Source: an uncultured Streptococcus sp.
GTDB taxonomy: Bacteria > Bacillota > Bacilli > Lactobacillales > Streptococcaceae
Length of the DNA stretch: 6,874 nucleotides
Reading direction: 5' to 3'
Assembly: GCA_934201655.1 (NCBI GenBank)
Contig: CAKPXD010000078.1
Coordinates: forward strand, 1 to 6,874
The position numbers and the translations under genes were made by a program. Shown piece after piece: positions 1 through 5,667 of the stretch. Below the pieces are notes generated by a model that had not been told where the DNA came from, did no database searches, and worked only from the letters and a program-made list of their open reading frames with translations. Position 1 is the first letter of the stretch, and the number at the start of each line of letters is the position of its first letter.

Positions 1-73
1 GGGAAGTAGCTCAGCTTGGTAGAGTACTTGGTTTGGGACCAAGGTGTCGCAGGTTCGAATCCTGTCTTCCCGA
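1..73 (+). tRNA. tRNA-Pro (anticodon UGG), first base cut off by window edge
   Basis: The cloverleaf reads cleanly. The acceptor strand at 1-6 pairs with 66-71. The D arm carries AGCTCAG and GGTAGAG. The anticodon stem CTTGG/CCAAG (27-31/39-43) encloses the loop TTTGGGA, with anticodon TGG at 34-36. The T arm is GCAGG-TTCGAAT-CCTGT (49-65), and the discriminator base is A73. G72 has no partner in the window. Bacterial tRNA-Pro normally has a C at position 1, so one base lies just upstream of the window. The CCA end is not encoded (the sequence continues TTG), so it would be added after processing. A short hairpin with a T tract follows 20 bases downstream, so this is probably the last gene of its transcript. 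Confidence 0.97.
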
Positions 74-92
74 TTGGTCAATACTTGAATTG

Positions 93-111
93 AGGCAATT
101 GCCTTTTTTTT
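93..111 (+). terminator. Short intrinsic terminator after tRNA-Pro
   Basis: AGGC and GCCT (93-96 and 101-104) form a four-base-pair stem around an AATT loop, followed directly by an unbroken T tract to 111. The stem is short, so termination may be only partial. Its position right after the tRNA supports the role. Confidence 0.6.
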
Positions 112-202
112 ATATTTGATTTTTATCATTATTATCTGTAATTTCACATTGCGTTTTCTTAAATGTTTCGTTACCTTTTCATGTTAAAACTAATAAATGT
201 GT
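112..202. other. AT-rich spacer with no recognisable gene
   Basis: This stretch is only about one fifth G+C and carries no open frame with a ribosome binding site on either strand. I looked for promoter elements. TTGATT (116-121) with TAATTT (139-144) at a 17-base spacing is the best pair, but it is weak, and TTGCGT at 149-154 has no good -10 partner. I do not call a promoter here. Confidence 0.5.
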
Positions 203-234
203 AAAGAACTATCTTATTGATAGTTCTTTTTTTT
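203..234 (+). terminator. Strong hairpin with T tract just upstream of the operon
   Basis: A perfect 11-base-pair stem (203-213 with 219-229) encloses a TTATT loop and runs into a T tract ending at 234. It has the classic form of a Rho-independent terminator, though the stem is AT-rich. No gene ends directly before it. It either backs up the tRNA terminator or acts as an attenuator for the operon whose first codon lies 22 bases further on. The left arm begins with A residues, so it may also work weakly in the reverse direction. Confidence 0.75.
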
Positions 235-240
235 AAAATT

Positions 241-249
241 TGATATCCT
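241..249 (+). promoter_or_regulatory. Candidate extended -10 promoter for the five-gene operon
   Basis: TGATATCCT matches the extended -10 form (TG, one base, then TATCCT against TATAAT). No good -35 exists at normal spacing; TTGATA at 217-222 is 21 bases away and lies inside the hairpin. The predicted transcription start would fall at about 255-257, on the first codon of the glycosyltransferase gene. It is the only promoter-like element downstream of the hairpin. This is a tentative call. Confidence 0.3.
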
Positions 250-255
250 AGACAT

Positions 256-1530
256 ATGAAAAGAATCAAAATTGATGTTGTAGTAGTTCCTTTAAGTGGT
301 CATTTGTACCCAACAATGAATTTATTAATACCCTTACTTAATAACCCTCGATATGATATTCGCTTATTCACTGGTCCTCAAAAAAAAGCCGTTGCTGAGT
401 CTGCAGGTTTTCATGTAGTTCCAATACTAGAAAATCACATTGAGGAATTTGAACGTGCAGCTAATAATGATCAGCAATTAGGGATATTATCAGCTTATCA
501 ACAACTTTCTTACAGTATTGATTTAATTAATGTAGTTTCAGATCAATTATTGGAAGAGTGGCAAATGAATCGCCCTGATATCGTCATTGCTGATTTTATA
601 ACCTTGTCTGGAGGTTTAGTAGCTAATCAACTTGGAATTCCTTGGATAACCACCATGGCTACACAATTTGTTTTAGAGACTACTGACGGCCCGCCTTGTC
701 TAATTGGTGGAATGGGAAGTCCCAAGAATGGCTGGCAAGTTTCAGTACAATTTTTAGGCAGAACAGCAACTCGTTTAGTGAAACGAATTGTATCTTTTCT
801 GCTTCGTGATCGCTTAAAAAGATATCATTTTAAATTGTATAATCAACTCGGTCATGAGACCATTTATTCTCCATATTCAATTCTTGGTATTGGTATGAAA
901 GAAGTAGAATTAAAAAAGGGATTTCCAAAACACTACAAGTGGATTGGTCCTTCTGGTGCTTCAGTTGAGGCAGGAGAGGATTATCCTTTAGATTTGTCTC
1001 CTTTTATGGAGCGAAAGAAAGTCTTAGTGACTTGTGGTACGCAACTTTCTTGGGCTAAAGAAAATCTTATCTATCAAGCTAAGCAACTTGCTAAAGCTCA
1101 TCCTGATTGTCACTTTTTTGTAACTCGTGGTGTAGGTGGAGAGGCCTTCCAATGTGAAAATCTCATGGAGAACCTTTCCGTAGTTTCTTATCTACCTTAT
1201 AAGGAGTACATTCCCCAGATGGATTATGTGATTCATCATGGGGGAGCTGGGATTTTTTATCAATGCATTATTTATGGTAAACCAGCTTTGATATTGCCTC
1301 ATGATTATGACCAATTTGATTATGCCGTTCGTGGGGTTGAAGCCGGTGTTGCTTTCTCAGCTAAAAGAGATAATAGCAAGGCCATTGGACAAGCCTTTGA
1401 GGAGCTGTTAGCTAAAGAAAATTGGCCAGAATTAGAGACTTTGCGCCAAGCAGCACAGTCTTATCATCCGACGGAAATATTAGAGAGAGAAATCCATCGT
1501 CTGCTGGCAAATAAGGAGAAGGAAAAATGA
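256..1530 (+). CDS. GT-B fold glycosyltransferase, UGT/MGT-like (GT1-type)
   Basis: This 424-residue protein likely moves a sugar from a nucleotide donor to a hydroxyl or carboxyl group of a lipophilic acceptor in the cytoplasm. The N-terminal strand VVVVPLSGHLYP carries the GHxxP signature, with His16 the probable catalytic base and Asp113 (IADF) its possible partner. The linker motif VLVTCGT (256-262) opens the C-terminal donor domain. HHGGAG (327-332) followed by GKPALILP and Asp352-Gln353 forms the UGT-like nucleotide-sugar site. Length is normal for the family, and no signal peptide or membrane segment is evident. The start is fixed by an in-frame stop at 241-243 and the absence of any other start codon before GHLYP, yet no Shine-Dalgarno sequence precedes it. 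The first part of the gene is AT-richer (about 35% GC over 301-480) than the last gene of the operon. Relatives include macrolide, flavonoid and carotenoid glycosyltransferases. Donor and acceptor are unknown. Confidence 0.88.
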   Translation: MKRIKIDVVVVPLSGHLYPTMNLLIPLLNNPRYDIRLFTGPQKKAVAESAGFHVVPILENHIEEFERAANNDQQLGILSAYQQLSYSIDLINVVSDQLLEEWQMNRPDIVIADFITLSGGLVANQLGIPWITTMATQFVLETTDGPPCLIGGMGSPKNGWQVSVQFLGRTATRLVKRIVSFLLRDRLKRYHFKLYNQLGHETIYSPYSILGIGMKEVELKKGFPKHYKWIGPSGASVEAGEDYPLDLSPFMERKKVLVTCGTQLSWAKENLIYQAKQLAKAHPDCHFFVTRGVGGEAFQCENLMENLSVVSYLPYKEYIPQMDYVIHHGGAGIFYQCIIYGKPALILPHDYDQFDYAVRGVEAGVAFSAKRDNSKAIGQAFEELLAKENWPELETLRQAAQSYHPTEILEREIHRLLANKEKEK

Positions 1531-2507
1531 AAACAGTTTTAGTAACTGGAGCGACAGGTTTCTTGGGTAAATATGTTGTAGATGAATTAGTCGAGCATGG
1601 CTATCAGGTTCGAGCTTTTGGTAGAAACAGTAATGTTGGTCGCTCTTTAGAGAATTCTTCGATTAGTTTTTTTCAGGGTGATTTGACCAAAGCTGATGAT
1701 GTGCTAGAGGCTTGCAAGGGGATGGATCTGGTCGTTCATGCGGGAGCCCTGTCAACAGTTTGGGGCCCTTGGGAAGATTTTTATCAGGCCAATGTTTTAG
1801 GAACTAAATATGTTCTCGAAGCTTGTCGCCAAGCTGGGATTCAGCGCTTAGTCTATGTATCCTCACCAAGTATTTATGCAGCACCTAAGGATCAGTTGGC
1901 TATCAAAGAAAGTGATGCTCCAGAGGAAAATAATCTCAATAACTATATCCGTAGTAAATTGGCTTCAGAGAAACTCTTTAAAGATTATCCAGATGTTCCG
2001 AGTATCATCTTGAGACCTCGGGGCCTGTTTGGGATTGGGGATACCAGTATTTTGCCACGGGTGATCAATCTGAGTCAAAAACTAGGAATTCCTTTGATTG
2101 GGGATGGGCGTCAGCTCATGGACATGACTTGTGTGGAAAATGTTGCTCTGGCAATTCGTTTAGCTTTGGAAGCTCCAGAAGCAAAAGGTGATATCTATAA
2201 TATCACTAATGGCGAACCAAGAGCTTTTAGGGATTTGCTAGAAGAAAGTTTGACAGGTCTGGATTATCCAATCAAATATAGAAAAATTCCAGCATCTCTC
2301 TTATCAGGAATTGCAAGTAGTTTAGAATTTATATACAAGACCTTGAACCTTAAAGGGGAGCCACCTCTAACTCGATATACCTATTATCTGCTTCGCTATA
2401 GTCAAACGCTGGATATTAGCAAGGCCGAGAGGGAATTGAGGTATCATCCGAAAATTAGTATTTCAGAAGGGATTGAACAATATGTCCAAGATTATCGAAA
2501 GCATTGA
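1527..2507 (+). CDS. Extended SDR NAD(P)-dependent reductase/epimerase, OleD-like
   Basis: A 326-residue Rossmann enzyme of the NAD-dependent epimerase/dehydratase and 3-beta-hydroxysteroid dehydrogenase group. The cofactor motif TGATGFLG spans residues 7-14. Arg33 at the end of the second strand could favour NADP(H). DLT at 52-54, the alanine-rich HAGAL at 71-75, Ser112/Ser113 in YVSSPS, and Tyr140-x3-Lys144 complete the catalytic set. The segment WGPWEDFYQANVLGT (79-93) resembles the matching region of OleD and 3-beta-HSD-like proteins more than that of sugar epimerases. Its likely job is reduction of a beta-keto acid or ester made by the condensing enzyme encoded at 4552-5496. A nucleotide-sugar epimerase supplying the upstream glycosyltransferase is the alternative. 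AAGGAG at 1513-1518 lies 8 bases before the ATG, which overlaps the previous stop codon as ATGA, so translation is probably coupled. Confidence 0.85.
   Translation: MKTVLVTGATGFLGKYVVDELVEHGYQVRAFGRNSNVGRSLENSSISFFQGDLTKADDVLEACKGMDLVVHAGALSTVWGPWEDFYQANVLGTKYVLEACRQAGIQRLVYVSSPSIYAAPKDQLAIKESDAPEENNLNNYIRSKLASEKLFKDYPDVPSIILRPRGLFGIGDTSILPRVINLSQKLGIPLIGDGRQLMDMTCVENVALAIRLALEAPEAKGDIYNITNGEPRAFRDLLEESLTGLDYPIKYRKIPASLLSGIASSLEFIYKTLNLKGEPPLTRYTYYLLRYSQTLDISKAERELRYHPKISISEGIEQYVQDYRKH
2466..2472 (+). promoter_or_regulatory. Ribosome binding site that fixes the metallohydrolase start
   Basis: GAAGGGA ends nine bases before the ATG at 2482 and lies inside the end of the SDR gene. The in-frame TTG at 2473 directly abuts this site and is too close to use, so 2482 is the start. 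Confidence 0.75.
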
Positions 2508-3297
2508 GTATTTCCCAGCGGGATATTGTACGAGTTATGCCGGTTTGCTTTTTAAGGGTGTCAAGAATAGAAAGATGACTTTCCCCGCAGGAGTGTTCCT
2601 TATTAAGCACAGGGATAAGGGCTATCTGCTCTATGATACTGGCTATCACTATGCCATTAAGTCGAAACTTCGCTATGCTTTTTACCGTTTGGGGACGCCA
2701 GTTCAAATGACGGAGAAAGATCAGGTTTTGCACTTGCTGAAAGCTAAAGAGATCAAACCAGAAGAAATCAACTATGTCTTGTTGTCTCATCTACATCCAG
2801 ATCATTTGGGAGGGGCTAGCTTCTTTCCGAATGCAGACTTTATCCTGACCCAGGAAGTCTATGATGTTTACAAGAAGCCAAAACTAAAGGATTTAATTTT
2901 TAAAGAATTTTTGCCGAGTGATTTCGAGGAAAGATTGACAGTCATCAAGGCAAATCAGCAAAATGCTAACTTTAAGTATCGCCCTACCATCGATCTTTTT
3001 GGAGACGGAAGTATCCTTTTATCTTCTATTGATGGGCATGCTAAGGGGCAAGCTTGTCTCTTTATTCCAGATTATCATCTCTTTATCGCAGCAGATCTTT
3101 GTTGGGGAATAGACCTCTTACCTTACACCAAACAGATGCATCTGATTCCTTCCTTGGTGCAAGATAGTAAGGATGACTATATCAAAGGAACGGAGCTCTT
3201 GGAAGAGATTTTAAAGGATGGAATAGAAGTGCTAGTTAGCCATGACCCTGTAGAAAGGATTGAGCGGATTTTGTATGAGAAAAATAACCTTTCTTAA
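2482..3297 (+). CDS. Metallo-beta-lactamase-fold hydrolase, AiiA/AHL-lactonase-like
   Basis: This 271-residue protein carries a full dinuclear metal site: HLHPDH (His103, His105, Asp107, His108), His186 in DGHAKGQ, Asp205 in AADLCW and His254 in VSHDP. The N terminus (YFPAGYC, then a long loop, FPAGVFLIKHRDKGYLLYDTG) follows the layout of the AiiA quorum-quenching lactonase closely. The family hydrolyses lactone, ester and thioester bonds in the cytoplasm. Trp208 stands where AiiA has its lactone-contacting Tyr194, as judged from a remembered alignment, so substrate handling may differ. In the operon it could open or release a lactone or thioester formed by the neighbouring adenylating and condensing enzymes, taking a place held elsewhere by the unrelated OleB. 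It overlaps the SDR gene by 26 bases and the next gene by 23. No signal peptide is seen. Confidence 0.87.
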   Translation: MSKIIESIEYFPAGYCTSYAGLLFKGVKNRKMTFPAGVFLIKHRDKGYLLYDTGYHYAIKSKLRYAFYRLGTPVQMTEKDQVLHLLKAKEIKPEEINYVLLSHLHPDHLGGASFFPNADFILTQEVYDVYKKPKLKDLIFKEFLPSDFEERLTVIKANQQNANFKYRPTIDLFGDGSILLSSIDGHAKGQACLFIPDYHLFIAADLCWGIDLLPYTKQMHLIPSLVQDSKDDYIKGTELLEEILKDGIEVLVSHDPVERIERILYEKNNLS

Positions 3298-4537
3298 AAC
3301 CTTTATTCAAACTCGTTGGCTTCATAATTTTAAGTCTCGAGAAGCTTTAGAAAACTATCAGAAAAAGCAACTGGCTGCCTATATGAACTTTCTCAAACGT
3401 GAGTCCCCTTATTTTAAAAATGGTGTACCTAGTGACTTTGACCATATGGACAAGGCTTTTATGATGAGTCATTTCAATGAGCTCAACACCCAAGGTGTGG
3501 ATCGAGACGAGGCCTTGGCTTTGGCTATCGAAAGTGAAAAGACCAGGAATTTTACAGAGCTCAAGGGAGAAATAGCTGTTGGGTTGTCTTCTGGAACATC
3601 TGGACACCGGGGACTCTTTATCACAACTGAAAAAGAGAGAAGTATGTGGGCAGCAGCTATCTTGGCAAAGATGTTGCCCAAGGGCCAACTTTTTGGGCAC
3701 CGCATAGCCTTTTTCCTCAGAGCGGATAATGAATTGTATCAGACCATCAATACGGCACTCATACGTTTAGAATACTTTGATATTTTCAAGAATACAGATG
3801 AGCATATCGAGCGTCTCAATAGTTATCAACCGACTATTGTAGTGGCACCTGCTTCTATGTTGATTGAATTGAGCAAGCGTCTAAAAGATGGGGAGTTAGT
3901 CATTCACCCACAAAAAATCGTTTCGGTGGCTGAAATATTGGAAGATAGTGATAAAGAGCGAATTTTGAGCGCTTTTGAGTTGCCGATTATTGACCAAGTA
4001 TATCAAGCAACAGAAGGTTTCTTAGCTTGTACTTGCTCTGCTGGGAATCTTCATCTCAATGAAGACATCATTTTTGTGGAAAAACACTACTTGGATGACC
4101 GACGTTTTTATCCAGTCATTACTGATTTTAAGCGGAGCAGTCAGCCTGTTTATCGCTACCAGCTCAACGATATCTTGGTTGAGAATCCTGAACCTTGTCC
4201 ATGTGGATCTCATTGCACAAGGATTGACAAGGTCGAAGGGCGTTCTGACGACATCTTCTATTTTGATGGACAAGACGGAGGTCAGGTAACGATTTATCCT
4301 GACTTTATCAGACGTTGCATTCTCTTTGTGGAGAATGTTGGAGATTATCAAGTCAAGCAACACTCTGAGAAGCTAGTGGAAGTTTGTTTGAGTCGAAGAG
4401 ATGAGCAAGTAGAAACAGCGATTACAGAGCAGTTTCGACTTTTGGCGCAACAAAAAGAGTTTAAAGAACCTGAAATACAATTTTCAGATTATCACTGGGA
4501 TACAAGTCGTAAGCTCAAACGTATCCAACGTTTATGA
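3275..4537 (+). CDS. Adenylate-forming enzyme, F390 synthetase/PaaK/CapK-like
   Basis: This 420-residue member of the ANL superfamily is expected to activate a carboxylic acid with ATP as an acyl-adenylate, for transfer to CoA, an amine, a hydroxyl or for lactone closure. The phosphate loop is SSGTSGHRG (105-113). The motif YQATEG (243-248) matches the A5 region, YRYQLND (293-299) the A7 region and GRSDD (322-326) the A8 hinge. SRKLKR (411-416) near the C terminus supplies the lysine expected for A10. CPCG with a further Cys314 (308-314) resembles the cysteine cluster of PaaK-type ligases. At 420 residues it is short against the 500-plus of OleC or acyl-CoA synthetases but normal for PaaK/F390-type proteins. 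The start at ATG 3275 has a modest GAGCGGA site six bases upstream; the TTG five codons earlier has no room for one. The substrate is unknown. By position it could play the OleC part. Confidence 0.85.
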   Translation: MRKITFLKTFIQTRWLHNFKSREALENYQKKQLAAYMNFLKRESPYFKNGVPSDFDHMDKAFMMSHFNELNTQGVDRDEALALAIESEKTRNFTELKGEIAVGLSSGTSGHRGLFITTEKERSMWAAAILAKMLPKGQLFGHRIAFFLRADNELYQTINTALIRLEYFDIFKNTDEHIERLNSYQPTIVVAPASMLIELSKRLKDGELVIHPQKIVSVAEILEDSDKERILSAFELPIIDQVYQATEGFLACTCSAGNLHLNEDIIFVEKHYLDDRRFYPVITDFKRSSQPVYRYQLNDILVENPEPCPCGSHCTRIDKVEGRSDDIFYFDGQDGGQVTIYPDFIRRCILFVENVGDYQVKQHSEKLVEVCLSRRDEQVETAITEQFRLLAQQKEFKEPEIQFSDYHWDTSRKLKRIQRL

Positions 4538-4542
4538 AAGGA
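4536..4542 (+). promoter_or_regulatory. Ribosome binding site that fixes the KAS III-like start
   Basis: GAAAGGA overlaps the stop codon of the adenylate-forming enzyme (4535-4537) and ends nine bases before ATG 4552. The in-frame ATG at 4534 lies over this site and has no site of its own at proper distance, so it is unlikely to be used. Confidence 0.8.
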
Positions 4543-4551
4543 CATAAAATT

Positions 4552-5496
4552 ATGACAGAAGTAAAAAGACATGTAGAAATTGCAGGTTATGGAGTCTGCC
4601 TTCCAAAAAATACGGTGCAATTTAAAGACCAGACCCGTCATCGTGTGGTTGAAAATGAAGAAACGCAACTAGATTTGGCAGAAGCAGCTATCCAAGCTGC
4701 ACTTGAAAATGCAAATTTGAGTATGAAAGATATTGATTGCCTGGTATCAGCTAGTGCGGTTGGTGTTCAACCGATTCCTTGTACGGCAGCTTTGATTCAT
4801 GAACGTGTGGCAAAAGGGCTCTCTATCCCGGCTATGGATATCAATACGACTTGTACAAGTTTTATCTCTGCTTTATCAACCATGTCACATTTGATTGAAG
4901 CTGGGGAATACCGTCGTGTTTTGATTGTATCCAGTGAAGTTGGTAGCTTGGGTCTCAATCCAAAGCAAAAAGAAAGTTATGAACTCTTTAGTGATGGGGC
5001 GGCTGCCTTTATTTTCCAATCAAGTGATAAGGATAAGGGAGTTATCGCTAGTCTTCAACGTACTTGGTCAGAGGGGGCTCACGATACAGAGATTCGTGGA
5101 GGCTTGACTTCTTATCAACCAAAAGAGTACTCTGAAGAGACCAAGACAAATTTTATGTTTGATATGAAAGGCAAGAAAATTCTCTTGCTTTCTGCTCGTG
5201 TCATTCCAGAAATGTTCCAAGAATTCCAAGAGAAATCTGGTATTTCTAAAGATGCTGTAGACTATATTATTCCCCACCAAGCTAGTCGCGCTCTTCCTTT
5301 GGTCATGGGAAAACTGGGTGTAGATGAAGACAAGTACCTTAATCTCGTTACGGATTATGGAAATATGGTCTCCGTTGCTGTACCTTTTGGTTTGGCCTAT
5401 GCACTCGATCAGGGCTATGTAAAAGAAGGAGATACCATCTTCTTGATGGGAACTGCAGCTGGCATGACGGTCAATATGTTGGCTTTGAAATTGTAA
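4552..5496 (+). CDS. 3-oxoacyl-ACP synthase III-like condensing enzyme (thiolase superfamily)
   Basis: This 314-residue protein has the full KAS III catalytic triad: Cys101 in DINTTCTSF, His242 in IPHQAS and Asn271 in YGNMVSVAVP. The conserved FSDGAAA segment (146-152) and the closing GTAAGM loop (300-305) are also present, and length is normal for KAS III. The family forms a carbon-carbon bond by decarboxylative condensation on malonyl-ACP (FabH) or by head-to-head condensation of two acyl-CoAs (OleA). The active-site context TTCTS differs from the AACSG typical of housekeeping FabH, and no fab genes are adjacent, so a specialised role is likely. It would supply the beta-keto product for the SDR reductase of the same operon. 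Closeness to OleA rather than FabH cannot be settled by eye. It is the last gene before the strong terminator at 5500. Confidence 0.87.
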   Translation: MTEVKRHVEIAGYGVCLPKNTVQFKDQTRHRVVENEETQLDLAEAAIQAALENANLSMKDIDCLVSASAVGVQPIPCTAALIHERVAKGLSIPAMDINTTCTSFISALSTMSHLIEAGEYRRVLIVSSEVGSLGLNPKQKESYELFSDGAAAFIFQSSDKDKGVIASLQRTWSEGAHDTEIRGGLTSYQPKEYSEETKTNFMFDMKGKKILLLSARVIPEMFQEFQEKSGISKDAVDYIIPHQASRALPLVMGKLGVDEDKYLNLVTDYGNMVSVAVPFGLAYALDQGYVKEGDTIFLMGTAAGMTVNMLALKL

Positions 5497-5499
5497 AAT

Positions 5500-5531
5500 A
5501 AAAGCAGGCACAGATAAGTGGCCTGCTTTTT
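5500..5531 (+). terminator. Strong intrinsic terminator closing the operon
   Basis: A perfect ten-base-pair stem AAAAGCAGGC/GCCTGCTTTT (5500-5509 with 5521-5530) ends in a T tract, four bases after the KAS III-like stop codon. Within the 11-base loop CAC and GTG can pair further with a one-base bulge. Upstream A-rich sequence could let it act on the reverse strand as well. Confidence 0.92.
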
Positions 5532-5575
5532 AAATTAATTTTAAACATAGAACTATCGGCCTATACAGAAAAAGC

Positions 5576-5604
5576 TTGATAACTTTTACGAAACTAAGTA
5601 TACT
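5576..5604 (+). promoter_or_regulatory. Sigma-A promoter of cls
   Basis: TTGATA (5576-5581) and TATACT (5599-5604) are separated by exactly 17 bases, close to the ideal housekeeping promoter. The expected start near 5611 leaves a 5' leader of about 57 bases before cls. The -10 box sits in one arm of an inverted repeat. Confidence 0.85.
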
Positions 5605-5651
5605 AGAAGATAACAAACATTTTCAGACAGTATATTAGGGAGTATACTTAG
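5594..5651. repeat. Inverted repeat spanning the cls promoter and leader
   Basis: CTAAGTATACT (5594-5604) and its exact reverse complement AGTATACTTAG (5641-5651) are 36 bases apart. Each arm contains the palindrome AGTATACT. The left arm covers the -10 box and lies upstream of the expected transcription start, so the pair cannot form an RNA hairpin in the main transcript. A two-site DNA operator is the more natural reading, though no protein can be named. Confidence 0.55.
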
Positions 5652-5667
5652 AAATTGAGAGGGAGAT

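Larger units (their letters stand above)
256..5496 (+). other. Putative five-gene lipid/glycolipid biosynthesis operon
   Basis: Five genes on one strand are joined by a 4-base overlap (1527-1530), a 26-base overlap (2482-2507), a 23-base overlap (3275-3297) and a 14-base gap whose ribosome binding site covers the previous stop codon (4536-4542). A hairpin lies before the first gene and a strong terminator after the last. The enzyme set is glycosyltransferase, SDR reductase, lactonase-like metallohydrolase, adenylate-forming enzyme and KAS III-like synthase. Three of these parallel OleD, OleC and OleA, as established for olefin and beta-lactone pathways. The shared pathway and its product are inference. 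Confidence 0.8.

Noticed and set aside
1..73. Possible attachment site formed by the tRNA 3' end
   Set aside because: No direct repeat of the T arm or acceptor end was found elsewhere in the window, and there is no integrase gene.
112..202. Possible riboswitch or small RNA in the spacer
   Set aside because: Apart from the terminator hairpins at either side I see no stable pairing or known aptamer signature in this AT-rich stretch.
2455..2790. Reverse-strand open frame of 111 codons
   Set aside because: It lies opposite the metallohydrolase gene, has no ribosome binding site and shows no domain-like sequence; it is a shadow.
3347..3705. Two reverse-strand open frames opposite the adenylate-forming enzyme
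   Set aside because: Both are covered by a gene with clear conserved motifs and have low-complexity, unmotivated translations.
4022..4363. Open frames on both strands within the adenylate-forming enzyme
   Set aside because: They overlap the A5-A8 motif region of the real gene and have no start signals of their own.
4534..4551. Earlier ATG for the KAS III-like gene
   Set aside because: It sits on the ribosome binding site that serves ATG 4552, and KAS III proteins normally begin just before the IAGYG-like strand.
5068..5511. Reverse-strand open frame of 147 codons reaching into the terminator
   Set aside because: It starts inside the terminator hairpin, runs antisense to the KAS III-like catalytic region and has no promoter or ribosome binding site.
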